This document shows positions 51,697-61,166 of a stretch of DNA of 64,000 nt, piece after piece (positions within the stretch are counted from its first letter, which is position 1; the number at the start of each line of letters is the position of its first letter). The notes under the pieces were generated by a model. It saw nothing but the letters and a program-made list of their open reading frames with translations, ran no database searches and was not told where the DNA came from. This DNA is from Clostridium kluyveri (GTDB lineage: Bacteria > Bacillota > Clostridia > Clostridiales > Clostridiaceae): positions 3,596,001 through 3,660,000 of the forward strand of contig NZ_CP018335.1 in assembly GCF_001902295.1 (NCBI RefSeq). The letters are read 5' to 3'. The position numbers were made by a program, and so were the translations under genes.

Positions 51697-52692
51697 CTAA
51701 GATGCTTTTTTTAAGCCAGTAAAAAAGCCAACTACAGTTCCTAAGCCATACATAATGTGAAGTAAAAAAAATAGTATAAACATTAACGGTATATATTTCA
51801 CCCCGTTTTTTACACCTATTTTTATACATTCTACCATATCTACAATAAAATAGCTTCCTAAAGCTGCAATCTCTATTATTTTACTTGGGAAAAAAAGTTT
51901 ATAGCTTAGTCCAAATATTATTATAGTGAGAAAAAATATTAAGGGTACAAGATGTCTTATTCTCACTATATCTCTGTTATTAATAAGGGATTCACCTATT
52001 ACCCTGCCATTGCCATAATTTTGAGATAATACCTTCTTTACACTGCTTCTAGGTTTATAGTAGGCTATTATGTTTTTATTTTGATATATTTTATATCCTC
52101 TTTTTAATATTCTATTGTTTAAATCGTTATCTTCACTTCTTGTAAAACTTTCATTATAAAAACCAATTTCATCAAATATCCACCTGTAGAAAGCTCCATT
52201 CCAAACCGTATCTACAAAGCCATCGTAATCCTTCTGTCTAAATTTGGCTACGCCTATGCCAAATTTGCTTTCATGAAGAAAAACAATACAGTTTTCCACA
52301 TAGGATTTTGAAGTAAGCAAATAAGTAGGTCCTCCTACATTTACCACATTATCTTCTTTAAATTTATTTAATGTATTTACACATTCCCTTACATAATTTT
52401 TATCATATAATGCATGGGCATCAACTCTAACCACTATATCTCCTTTTGACATTTTTATTCCCTTGTTTAAAGCTGCAGATTGAATTTTCTTTTCATTATC
52501 TATTAAAGCTATTTTTTCATTTTCAAAACTTCTCAATATATCTCTTGTAGAGTCTGTGGACATACCATCTATCACTAATATTTCAATAATGTTTTCATAA
52601 GTTTGATCAATTATAGATTTTAAACATTTGTCTATATAAAGTTCTTCATTATACACAGGAATTATTATTGAAACCGTATGTTTTTTATACAT
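51697..52692 (-). CDS. Glycosyltransferase family 2
   Basis: 331 residues. GT-A fold: VSIIIPVYNEELYIDKCLKSI, DGMSTDSTRDIL, GDIVVRVDAHALYD (the DxD-type motif) near 95, then ED and several C-terminal membrane segments (from about 245) that anchor it. ExoA-like family. Start at ATG 52692 with AAGGAG; a longer frame to 52788 exists only because dispersed-repeat DNA upstream (QFTIHNSQ in translation) happens to be open. Confidence 0.9.
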   Translation of the reverse strand: MYKKHTVSIIIPVYNEELYIDKCLKSIIDQTYENIIEILVIDGMSTDSTRDILRSFENEKIALIDNEKKIQSAALNKGIKMSKGDIVVRVDAHALYDKNYVRECVNTLNKFKEDNVVNVGGPTYLLTSKSYVENCIVFLHESKFGIGVAKFRQKDYDGFVDTVWNGAFYRWIFDEIGFYNESFTRSEDNDLNNRILKRGYKIYQNKNIIAYYKPRSSVKKVLSQNYGNGRVIGESLINNRDIVRIRHLVPLIFFLTIIIFGLSYKLFFPSKIIEIAALGSYFIVDMVECIKIGVKNGVKYIPLMFILFFLLHIMYGLGTVVGFFTGLKKAS

Positions 52693-52737
52693 ATGAATCT
52701 CCTTTAACCAATTTTCTGTTTCAGAACCGAAAATAAT

Positions 52738-52780
52738 CACTGCAATTGTGCACTGTGAATTATGAATTGTAAATTGTATA
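52738..52780. repeat. Dispersed repeat copy, inverted orientation
   Basis: GCAATTGTGCACTGTGAATT then ATGAATTGTAAATTGTATA: the complement of the CACAGTTCACAATT family. It lies between two glycosyltransferase genes and overlaps the last codons of the upstream one. Confidence 0.6.
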
Positions 52781-53881
52781 TATAGCATTTAATTTTGATT
52801 CATTACTTTCCCAGAAATAATTATTTTTTGCTTTTCTCATATTTTCTATTATATTATTTTTTTCCGCCGGATCTTTTAGAAGTTTCTCTATAATGTGTTC
52901 TATTTCTTCTTTAAGATTTTTTCCTTCTATTCCATAGCCAAAATTATTTTTCCAAACCTCATGTCCAAACTCCGTAACTTTATTGGCAATAATAGGTGTC
53001 TGTGTTATTATGCTTTCATAAAACTTATTGGGCATTGATATGGTAGCCGTATCTCCTGGGTAAAAGGCATAAGTTATATCTATATTTTTATACAGTTCTT
53101 CAAGTTCACTTATATTGTAAGCACCTTTTATTTCTACATTTGAAAATTTTTTGGAATAACCTGCAAGTTGTTCTGCATATATTCCCCACCCGCAAATTAT
53201 CACCTTTACAGCTTTATCATATTTCTGAGCCGCATCAATTAGTGCCTTTATCTCATCATAATATCTAACAGAACCTATAAATCCAATTCTAAGTAAATTA
53301 TCTGAAGTTTTTTCTATATCATTAAATAAACTTTTATAAGGTGCATTATTTACTATGTAAATATTTTTACTTCTTTTTTTATAAACTTCCTTCATCTTAG
53401 GAGTAACTACTATATGAGTATCTACCTTTTTTACCATGTGTCTTTCCAGTAAAATAATAAAATAGTATATAATTTTATTTAAAAGTCCCTTTCTGTTGTA
53501 AAAATACATGTAAAACAAATCGTGTTCATCATATGTAAGCTTTAATTTAAGCTTTTTATTTATATTATACCCTATAAAAAGTCCGTCAAAATCATGACAG
53601 TGCAGCGCCTGAAAATTTTTATCTTTCAAATACTTGTATACATCCTCTTTGAAATCTAAAAATTTAAAAATTTGCTTATATCCTGTGCCATATTCTGCAT
53701 TTCCAAAAAATCTTACTATATGTATTCCATCTAAATCCTCTTCCGGTTTATCTATATAAGTTCCCTCTCTATCCCAGCACAAAATAGTTATTTTGTGGCC
53801 AAGTTTTCTCAGTGACTTTGCCTCTTTATATACTCTGGGATCCGGATCAAATCCATTGGTCAATATCATTGCAATATTCAC
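52760..53881 (-). CDS. Glycosyltransferase family 4
   Basis: 373 residues, GT-B fold. N-terminal NIAMILTNGFDPDPRVYKEAKSL; C-terminal LRIGFIGSVRYYDEIKALIDAA, VIICGWGIYAEQL, ISELEELYKNIDITYAFYPGD and MPNKFYESIITQTPIIA (donor-binding region). Start chosen at GTG 53881, 8 bases after GAGG; GTG 53890 overlaps the site. Last codons run into a dispersed repeat. Confidence 0.88.
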   Translation of the reverse strand: MNIAMILTNGFDPDPRVYKEAKSLRKLGHKITILCWDREGTYIDKPEEDLDGIHIVRFFGNAEYGTGYKQIFKFLDFKEDVYKYLKDKNFQALHCHDFDGLFIGYNINKKLKLKLTYDEHDLFYMYFYNRKGLLNKIIYYFIILLERHMVKKVDTHIVVTPKMKEVYKKRSKNIYIVNNAPYKSLFNDIEKTSDNLLRIGFIGSVRYYDEIKALIDAAQKYDKAVKVIICGWGIYAEQLAGYSKKFSNVEIKGAYNISELEELYKNIDITYAFYPGDTATISMPNKFYESIITQTPIIANKVTEFGHEVWKNNFGYGIEGKNLKEEIEHIIEKLLKDPAEKNNIIENMRKAKNNYFWESNESKLNAIYTIYNS

Positions 53882-53886
53882 TTTCT

Positions 53887-55080
53887 TCACCTCATAATTT
53901 CATTGTATATATCAATAGTTTTTTGTGCATTTCTAAGCCAGGTAAATTCTTTTAATACAGTATTTTTACCATTTTGTCCTATAATTCTGGCTTCAGACTT
54001 ATGACTTAATATATAATCTATGGTAAAAATCAGATCTTCCACCTGATGGGGTTCAACTAAAAAACCATTCTTTTTATCTTCTATAACATCTTCTATTCCC
54101 TGACCCCTGACCCCTATAACTGGTATTCCACTGTTCATAGCTTCTATATATACTATTCCAAATCCTTCTTGCCAGCTGGGAAGTGAAAAAACATCGCATT
54201 TTGAAGACATATATTTTATTACCTTAGAATGAGGCAATCTGCCTAAAAAAACCACATTTCTATTTAGATTTAGATCATTTACCAGTTTTCTCAAATTTCT
54301 ATTTTCTTCTCCATCTCCAATTATATAATACACTAAATCTGGATATGTTTTTATGAGTTCTGATACTGCTTTTATATTTAAATCTATACCTTTGGTTTTT
54401 ATTAAAGCAGACACACTTAGCATTATGTGACTTCCTTTTAATTTAACTTGTTCATTTATTACATATTCCTCAGGGTTTATCCCATTATTTATAACTACGG
54501 TTTTATTTAAAATATGCTTTTCCTCTATAACATTTTTTAATTTATTACTGACAGTTATTATTTTGTCTGCATCTTTTAAAACTTTAAATACAGCTTTTCT
54601 ACACATATTATTCTTCTTTATGGTATACTGAAAATCCTGACCATGAATGGTTACTACAAAGGGTACATTGTATTTTTTACTTAAAAAAATACTGGCAAAA
54701 CCCACGGGTATAGCAGTATGTGCATGTATGACATTAAATTTAAATCTATTATATAATTTATTTATGGTTCTTTTTATACCAAGATACATAAAAATTCCAG
54801 AATATTGCAAAAACACTCCCCGTGGGAACTCTATATATCTCGGATAAAAAACTTCCACCCCATCAAGAAATATTTTAGCGGGAATATCAATATAAGCTTT
54901 ATATTTTTTTATTATACCTAAAAAAGATGGCACATAGGGTACCGGGCATATTACCTTAACTTTACAGCCCTCATTTATAAGCTTCTGCACCTGTTTATGG
55001 ACAAAAATACCCAAAACACTATTTGAAGGTGAGGGATACATATGGGAAATAATTAGTATATTCTTCATGGGCTTATTCAT
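53887..55080 (-). CDS. Glycosyltransferase family 4
   Basis: 397 residues. GT-B: NILIISHMYPSPSNSVLGIFVHKQVQKL at the start, NVIHAHTAIPVGFASIFLS and VVTIHGQDFQYT near 125-150. The C-terminal half has LSVSALIKTKGIDLNIKAV, YYIIGDGEENRNL, FLGRLPHSKVIKYMSSCD-like and the E..EGFGIVYIEAMNSGIPVIG motif near 320. Seven bases after the capD-like stop. Either the first ATG or ATG 55068 (MKNILIIS) could be used. Confidence 0.9.
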   Translation of the reverse strand: MNKPMKNILIISHMYPSPSNSVLGIFVHKQVQKLINEGCKVKVICPVPYVPSFLGIIKKYKAYIDIPAKIFLDGVEVFYPRYIEFPRGVFLQYSGIFMYLGIKRTINKLYNRFKFNVIHAHTAIPVGFASIFLSKKYNVPFVVTIHGQDFQYTIKKNNMCRKAVFKVLKDADKIITVSNKLKNVIEEKHILNKTVVINNGINPEEYVINEQVKLKGSHIMLSVSALIKTKGIDLNIKAVSELIKTYPDLVYYIIGDGEENRNLRKLVNDLNLNRNVVFLGRLPHSKVIKYMSSKCDVFSLPSWQEGFGIVYIEAMNSGIPVIGVRGQGIEDVIEDKKNGFLVEPHQVEDLIFTIDYILSHKSEARIIGQNGKNTVLKEFTWLRNAQKTIDIYNEIMR

Positions 55081-55087
55081 CCTTTTG

Positions 55088-56926
55088 TTATTTTTTTCTC
55101 TTATAAGTAGGAACTTTTTTTTCTATAAGCTGAATTATCTGCTCTTTATCCTGATCTAACACTTTTTTAAATTCATCAATAGATTTTTCTATAAAATTCA
55201 TATCTATCTTAGTAGGTTTTTCTATAAATATTTTATCATGCTCTGTAGAGGTCAATGCTACTTCATTCATAAGCAATTCTTCATACAGCTTTTCCCCCGG
55301 TCTCAGGCCTGTATATTCTATTTTTATGTCCATATCCGGTTCATATCCTGACAAAGTTATAAGATCTCTGGCTAAGTCTACTATTTTTACAGGTTTCCCC
55401 ATATCAAGCACAAAAATTTCTCCTCCGGCAGCTATAGCACCTGCCTGAATTACCAATTGAGCCGCTTCTGGGATTGTCATAAAAAATCTATTTATTTCAG
55501 GATGAGTTACTGTAACAGGTCCGCCGTGGGCTATTTGCCTTTTAAATAATGGGATTACAGAACCATTACTCCCCAGTACATTCCCAAATCTTACAGCCAC
55601 ATATTCAGTTTCACTTACTTCATTAAAAGCCTGCACCATTATTTCACAGAATCTTTTTGTAGCCCCCATAACATTAGTAGGATTCACTGCTTTATCCGTA
55701 CTTATCTGTACAAATTTCTCTGCTTTAAATTCATCACAGCATTTTAAAACCTCATAAGTCCCAATTATATTGTTCTTTACTGCTTCTTGAGGATTACCTT
55801 CCATGAGAGGAACATGCTTATGAGCGGCTGCATGAAAAACTACCTGGGGGGTATACTTCTTGAATATATCCTTTAATCTATCACCGTCTCTTATAGATGC
55901 GATAATTATTTTTTTGTTTAAATCAATATAATTATAGTTTAATTCCATTTCAAGATCATATACATTATTTTCATATATGTCTAATATAAGTAATTGTTTG
56001 GGCTGAAATTTGGCTATCTGTCTGCATAATTCAGATCCTATAGAGCCGCCTCCCCCTGTAACCATTATAATTTTATTTTTTATATACTTGCTTATATTTT
56101 GGGTATTTAATTTAACCTCTTCTCTTCCAAGCAAATCTTCTATATTTACATCTCTAAGTTTTGTAATGTTTATATTTCCGTCTATCATCTCATATATACC
56201 CGGTAAAGTCTTTAGCTTGCACTTTGTATTTTTACATATGTTTATAATTTCTCTTTTTGTATGGAGGTCAGCAGAAGGCATTGCAATTATTATCTCTTCT
56301 ATTTGCTTATTTTTGCATACTTCTACTATTTCATTTCTTCCCCCTAAAACTTCTATACCCTTTATAAGTTTTCCCTTTTTAGATTTGTCATCATCTATGA
56401 GACCTATTATATTATAATTGAAATTTGTATGTTTTTTTATTTCTTTTATAAGCATGGCAGCGGCATCTCCTGCTCCAATTATGAGGAGATTTTTATGTCT
56501 TCTTTTTGTACAATTTTCTTCCTTTTTATCTCCAGAAAGTCTATATGTAAATCTTATTCCGCCCAGTGCCAATACAGACAGTATCCAGAGAATTATATGT
56601 ACTGTATAGGGAAATCTATAATACCTGTTTTCCAAAATTTTATAATTCATAAAGTAACTGTAAATTATAAAAATAATATTAGATAGAGACACAGAGTACA
56701 CTATAGAAATTAACTCTTCCACAGATGCATATTTCCATATATTGTTGTATAAATTAAAAAATTTATTGCACACCAATGTCACTATAACAACAGGAACAAC
56801 AGATAACCTAAAAAATATCATATATTCCGGTGGTATATTAAATTCAAATCTAAGTAATAAAGCAAAATATAAAGAAGCTATGAGAAAAAATATGTCATAC
56901 ACTATAAGTTTTTTGTCTTTCTGCAT
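55088..56926 (-). CDS. CapD/WbpM-type membrane nucleotide-sugar dehydratase
   Basis: 612 residues. Four membrane segments in the first ~130 residues, a Rossmann domain (LLIIGAGDAAAMLIKEI near 147-163), then an extended SDR dehydratase domain (IMVTGGGGSIGSELCRQI near 287-304; HAAAHKHVPLMEGNP; FVQISTDKAVNPTNVMGATKR). The SDR tyrosine is replaced by methionine (MGATK), as in 4,6-dehydratases of the FlaA1/PglF/WbpM group. It probably makes a 4-keto-6-deoxy sugar for the initiating transferase. Begins 178 bases after galU, past a large hairpin. Confidence 0.92.
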   Translation of the reverse strand: MQKDKKLIVYDIFFLIASLYFALLLRFEFNIPPEYMIFFRLSVVPVVIVTLVCNKFFNLYNNIWKYASVEELISIVYSVSLSNIIFIIYSYFMNYKILENRYYRFPYTVHIILWILSVLALGGIRFTYRLSGDKKEENCTKRRHKNLLIIGAGDAAAMLIKEIKKHTNFNYNIIGLIDDDKSKKGKLIKGIEVLGGRNEIVEVCKNKQIEEIIIAMPSADLHTKREIINICKNTKCKLKTLPGIYEMIDGNINITKLRDVNIEDLLGREEVKLNTQNISKYIKNKIIMVTGGGGSIGSELCRQIAKFQPKQLLILDIYENNVYDLEMELNYNYIDLNKKIIIASIRDGDRLKDIFKKYTPQVVFHAAAHKHVPLMEGNPQEAVKNNIIGTYEVLKCCDEFKAEKFVQISTDKAVNPTNVMGATKRFCEIMVQAFNEVSETEYVAVRFGNVLGSNGSVIPLFKRQIAHGGPVTVTHPEINRFFMTIPEAAQLVIQAGAIAAGGEIFVLDMGKPVKIVDLARDLITLSGYEPDMDIKIEYTGLRPGEKLYEELLMNEVALTSTEHDKIFIEKPTKIDMNFIEKSIDEFKKVLDQDKEQIIQLIEKKVPTYKRKK

Positions 56927-57053
56927 TTAAACACTTCCTAAATCCATTGATTATATAAACTCTCCTTATCTATTTTACATCATAAAGAAAATTAATCAAC
57001 ATATTTTTGCCATCCAGCAATTATACATATAAGCTTAACATTGCCATAATCAT

Positions 57054-57092
57054 TTTTGCTGTAATTTAACATATAGTTAAATTACAGCAAAA
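57054..57092. repeat. Perfect 17-bp stem hairpin between galU and the capD-like gene
   Basis: TTTTGCTGTAATTTAAC, loop ATATA, then its complement. No T run follows on either strand, so a normal intrinsic terminator is unlikely. It could be a processing site or leader structure for the polysaccharide operon. Confidence 0.6.
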
Positions 57093-57104
57093 TCAAATGT
57101 TACC

Positions 57105-58031
57105 TTATTGCAATTGTTTCTCCTTTACCTTATCGGTTACTTCATCCTTAACTTCTTTAAATATGGTCTGTTCTTTCAACCCTAAAAGATATTTCATAAA
57201 AGGTTTTTTTAGTTCTTCTTTCTTTAATGCAAATTCCACTGTAGCCTGAAGGAATCCAAGCTTATCACCCACATCATATCTTCTTCCTTGAAAAGTATAA
57301 GCGTACATAGCTTCATTTTTGGCCAGAGTTCTAAGGGCATCTGTAAGCTGTATTTCCCCTCCTTTTCCTGGAGTAGTATTTTGTAGTATTTCAAATATAG
57401 AAGGGGTTATTATATATCTCCCGAGTATAGCCATATTTGAAGGAGCTTCTTCCACTTTGGGTTTTTCTATTAAATCTTTAACCTTATATACACTATTTTC
57501 TATGTACATACCTTTCACTATGCCATATTTGTATACTTCTTCTTTAGGTACTTCCTGTACTCCTATAATTGAAGTTTTATATTCATTATAACAATCTATA
57601 AGCTGCTTTAGACAAGGGATTTCATTATCTACCACATCATCTCCAAGCATTACCGCAAAAGGTTGATTTCCTACGAAAGTTCTGGCACAGCCTATGGCGT
57701 GACCAAGACCTTTAGGTTCTTTTTGTCTTATATAGTAAATATCTGATATGCTGGATATATCTCTTACTATTTTTAAAAGATCTTCTTTTCCTTTTTTTTC
57801 TAATTCCCTTTCTAATTCTATAGATTTATCAAAATGATCTTCTATAGCCCTTTTATTTCTTCCTGTTATTATCAATATTTCTTCTATTCCAGAGGCTACA
57901 GCTTCTTCTATAATATATTGTATGGTAGGCTTATCTACTATGGGAAGCATTTCTTTAGGTTGGGCTTTAGTAGCAGGTAAAAATCGTGTGCCAAGTCCTG
58001 CAGCAGGTATTATAGCCTTTTTTACATTCAT
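57105..58031 (-). CDS. galU: UTP-glucose-1-phosphate uridylyltransferase
   Basis: 308 residues. KKAIIPAAGLGTRFLPATKAQPKEMLPIVDKP at the N-terminus binds UTP; EPKGLGHAIGCAR near 103-115, VMLGDDVVD near 127, GKGGEIQLTDAL near 223. Makes UDP-glucose, working right after the phosphoglucomutase encoded two genes upstream. ATG with GGGG upstream. Confidence 0.96.
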   Translation of the reverse strand: MNVKKAIIPAAGLGTRFLPATKAQPKEMLPIVDKPTIQYIIEEAVASGIEEILIITGRNKRAIEDHFDKSIELERELEKKGKEDLLKIVRDISSISDIYYIRQKEPKGLGHAIGCARTFVGNQPFAVMLGDDVVDNEIPCLKQLIDCYNEYKTSIIGVQEVPKEEVYKYGIVKGMYIENSVYKVKDLIEKPKVEEAPSNMAILGRYIITPSIFEILQNTTPGKGGEIQLTDALRTLAKNEAMYAYTFQGRRYDVGDKLGFLQATVEFALKKEELKKPFMKYLLGLKEQTIFKEVKDEVTDKVKEKQLQ

Positions 58032-58055
58032 AATAAATCCCCTTTCAATTAATTT

Positions 58056-59141
58056 TTAATTTCTATCTACTGTTTTATTGATTATGCCCTCTAATTCCAC
58101 TACCACCTGATCTTTTGGATCTAGTTTCTTTGCAATTTCCAGATGAACCTTAGCATCTTTTAGATTTCCTGAATTCAAATAACATAATATGAGATTTGTA
58201 CATATCTCCACTGATCTAGTGGCTTCAAAAGCCTTTCTTAAATAAGCTATGGCCCCTTCATAATTTCCTAAAGACGCATAATTTATTCCCATTTCATTTA
58301 CCACTTCCACTAAACTGCTATCTATATTTAAAGCTTCATTCAAATAATAAATTGCTTTTTCGTGATTATTAATCATCCTGTATCCCACAGCTATATAGTA
58401 ATAAATAGAAGCATTGTTACCTAAAATATCTATGAGGGGAATTAAATACTTTAAAGCCTCCAGAGGATTACTTTCTAAAAGTTCCTTTCCTCTGTCATAA
58501 CTTACACAAGACTTCAGCCACTGCTTCATATCTGTTACCTCTAGAGTTTCTTCTCCACCTTTTACTATGTAGTTATTTATACAAAACAGTGCCCTTTCAT
58601 AGTCTCTTTCTTCTTTCTTTATAATTGCCTCATATAAATAAGGCAGAGCATAATTATCTTTAAGTTTAGCCTTTTGTAATATATTTAATTCCTCTTCTTT
58701 AAATATATTATCTTTTTTTCTGATTTCATCTGCCATAATTATAAGTTTATCATATATCTCCAGAGTATCTTCTATCTCTGATAAACCCTTTAAAATTATA
58801 TAGGCTTCTTCATAATTTTTGCTTTTAACATTTTTTCCAATTATACTTTTTATAAACTTATTATTATTTTTATCCTTAGAAATTATCTTTTTGTAATATT
58901 TGTTGAATCTAAACTGCTCATCTGCTCCCAGCACATAAAACATGCCCTCTATAAAATATGTTACAGGTATTTTATCCAGATTATCCTGTAGTTTAACGCT
59001 GTCTACTATATATTTGGAATTTATGGGTATATATATATCTTCTTTTAATGAAACATTAAATATCTTTTTAATATTTTCTTTTTTTACTTCTAAAAATAAT
59101 AATTTAGACAATTTTTCTGCAAAATAAGATTTTATATTCAT
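58056..59141 (-). CDS. TPR-repeat protein
   Basis: 361 residues. Soluble; the C-terminal half holds several tetratricopeptide repeats (for example KALKYLIPLIDILGNNASIYYYIAVGYRMINNHEKAIYYLNEALNID and GNYEGAIAYLRKAFEATR). Likely a scaffold protein. It lies between pgcA and galU in close spacing, so it is probably linked to nucleotide-sugar supply or its control; no direct evidence of function. Start taken at ATG 59141 after AGGTG. Confidence 0.8.
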   Translation of the reverse strand: MNIKSYFAEKLSKLLFLEVKKENIKKIFNVSLKEDIYIPINSKYIVDSVKLQDNLDKIPVTYFIEGMFYVLGADEQFRFNKYYKKIISKDKNNNKFIKSIIGKNVKSKNYEEAYIILKGLSEIEDTLEIYDKLIIMADEIRKKDNIFKEEELNILQKAKLKDNYALPYLYEAIIKKEERDYERALFCINNYIVKGGEETLEVTDMKQWLKSCVSYDRGKELLESNPLEALKYLIPLIDILGNNASIYYYIAVGYRMINNHEKAIYYLNEALNIDSSLVEVVNEMGINYASLGNYEGAIAYLRKAFEATRSVEICTNLILCYLNSGNLKDAKVHLEIAKKLDPKDQVVVELEGIINKTVDRN

Positions 59142-59168
59142 AAGTTCTGTCACCTGCACATTTTATTA

Positions 59169-60896
59169 TTAACACTTTGCATCTTTGATTACATTCATTA
59201 CATTTTGCTTTAATATTTCCATTTTTTCTTCAGAATCTTTAAAGCTATTTCCTATTACTGAAAAATAAATTTTTATCTTCGGTTCTGTTCCTGAAGGTCT
59301 TACTACAAACCAACTCTTATCTTCCATGACAAATTTAAGTACATTTGACTTTGGAAGCTGTATTATATTTTCAGTTATATTTACAAGATCTTTTTCAATA
59401 CTTAATTTATAGTCTAGTTTTTTGACTATTTTTACTCCCCCAAGCGTTCTTTTCATAGAATGTCTCAAATACTCAAGTATTGTGTCCATTTCTTCACAGC
59501 CTTCTCTGCCTTTAAGTTCTATAGAAATTATATTTTCCTTATAAAATCCATATTTGTTGTAAAGATTAATCAAGGCCTCGTAGATATTTATTCCTTTCAT
59601 TTTATAATATAAAGCCATCTCACATATTAAAGTAGACGCAATCACAGCATCTTTGTCCCTTACAAAATCTCCTGCTAAATAACCATAACTTTCTTCAAAT
59701 CCAAATATAAACTTCTCATCCTGGCACTGTTCAAATTCCTTTATTTTTTCTCCTATATATTTAAATCCCGTCAATACATCTATAAGTCCTACATTATACT
59801 CTTTTGCTATATCTCTTACCATTTCCGTAGTTACTATTGTCTTTATTATAACACCATTTTCAGGCAATCTATTTAACTCTTTAAGTGATGATAAAATATA
59901 TTCTGTCAAAAGAATTCCCACCTGATTTCCGGTAAGTGTTCTATAATTATTGTCATCATATTTTACTATAATTCCTATTCTGTCACAATCAGGATCTGTT
60001 CCAAATATTATATCTGGCTTTAATTCTTTGGCAAGCTCTAAAGCCAATTTAAATACCTTGGGATCTTCTGGATTAGGACATGCTGCTGTAGGAAAATTTC
60101 CATCTGGATGTTCCTGTTCTTTTACTATAAATACATTTTCATATCCCAGTTCTTTTAAAGTTCTCCTTACGGGTATATTTCCAGTTCCATGAAGAGGTGT
60201 GTATATTACATTCAAATTTTTTCCACAGGAAGATACCATATCTTTTCTTATAACCATCTGTTTTACTTTTTCTATATAGGGCTTATCTATATCTTCCCCT
60301 ATTATGTTCAAAATTTTTCTATTCTCTGCTTCTTTTATATCCATACGCTTTATTTCAGAAAAATCATTCACATTGTTTATATACCTGAGTATTTTATTTG
60401 CAATTTTATCTGTTACCTGCCCCCCATCTTCTCCATAAACCTTATATCCGTTATAATTTTTAGGATTATGGGATGCAGTTATAACAATACCTGCTTTGCA
60501 TTTAAGCTCTCTCACCGCATAAGAAAGCATTGGAGTAGGATGAAGTGTACCAAAAAGATTTACTATTATACCATTTGCACATAAATTGCCTGCAGCCGCT
60601 TTTGCAAATTCTTCAGACATTATTCTACAATCATAGGCTATAGCTACAGAGATATTATTGCCATATGTCTCTATAAGATATCTTGACAATCCCTCAGTGG
60701 TTTTTCCAATAGTATGTATGTTCAATCTATTAGTTCCAAGACCTATTATTCCCCTAAGACCTCCTGTACCAAATTCTAAATCTTTATAAAATCTATCTTC
60801 TATTTCCTTTTCATCCTTTATGTTTTTTAATTCTAATTTTTCCTCATCATCTATATAAGATGAATTTAACCAGAATTCATACTTTTCTCTATACAT
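59169..60896 (-). CDS. pgcA: Phosphoglucomutase/phosphomannomutase
   Basis: 575 residues, long (PgcA-type) alpha-D-phosphohexomutase. FGTGGLRGIIGLGTNRLN near 42-59, phosphoserine loop TASHNPKNYNG with Ser142, metal loop GTDPDCDRIGI near 285-295, substrate loop FEESYGY and C-terminal RPSGTEPKIKIYF. Converts glucose-6-P to glucose-1-P for GalU. ATG 60896 with GGGAGG. First gene of the polysaccharide transcript as seen here. Confidence 0.95.
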   Translation of the reverse strand: MYREKYEFWLNSSYIDDEEKLELKNIKDEKEIEDRFYKDLEFGTGGLRGIIGLGTNRLNIHTIGKTTEGLSRYLIETYGNNISVAIAYDCRIMSEEFAKAAAGNLCANGIIVNLFGTLHPTPMLSYAVRELKCKAGIVITASHNPKNYNGYKVYGEDGGQVTDKIANKILRYINNVNDFSEIKRMDIKEAENRKILNIIGEDIDKPYIEKVKQMVIRKDMVSSCGKNLNVIYTPLHGTGNIPVRRTLKELGYENVFIVKEQEHPDGNFPTAACPNPEDPKVFKLALELAKELKPDIIFGTDPDCDRIGIIVKYDDNNYRTLTGNQVGILLTEYILSSLKELNRLPENGVIIKTIVTTEMVRDIAKEYNVGLIDVLTGFKYIGEKIKEFEQCQDEKFIFGFEESYGYLAGDFVRDKDAVIASTLICEMALYYKMKGINIYEALINLYNKYGFYKENIISIELKGREGCEEMDTILEYLRHSMKRTLGGVKIVKKLDYKLSIEKDLVNITENIIQLPKSNVLKFVMEDKSWFVVRPSGTEPKIKIYFSVIGNSFKDSEEKMEILKQNVMNVIKDAKC

Positions 60897-61166
60897 ATTT
60901 TTACCTCCCACATGCAATATTTAGCATTTACTATTATACTATAAATTTCATAATCAAAAATACCTATAGTATTATATTTTACTTTATGTACATAATTTAT
61001 AAATATGTTATTAATACATTTTATTATTATGTAAAAATTAGCTGCATATTATTGAATTTATAGATCAATTAACATATAATGATATTAGTTTTTATTAAAC
61101 GTGTAGCCAACCCTTTAATTTTTAAAGTTAAAGGGATATTTTTATGAAAGAAGGTGCTTTATCAAG
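60897..61166. other. Divergent pgcA/speA intergenic region
   Basis: 270 bases of AT-rich DNA between divergent genes; both promoters must lie here but none is clear enough to mark. It contains the speA leader hairpin at 61111-61135. Confidence 0.5.
61111..61145 (+). terminator. Hairpin in the speA leader, possible attenuator
   Basis: CCCTTTAA (61111-61118) / TTAAAGGG (61128-61135) with a 9-base loop, then ATATTTTTAT; 22 bases before the speA start. A weak terminator upstream of the binding site suggests attenuation or translational control. Confidence 0.45.

Noticed and set aside
52693..52788. Longer N-terminus for the family 2 glycosyltransferase
   Set aside because: The extra 32 codons translate dispersed-repeat DNA; the ATG at 52692 has a proper AAGGAG.
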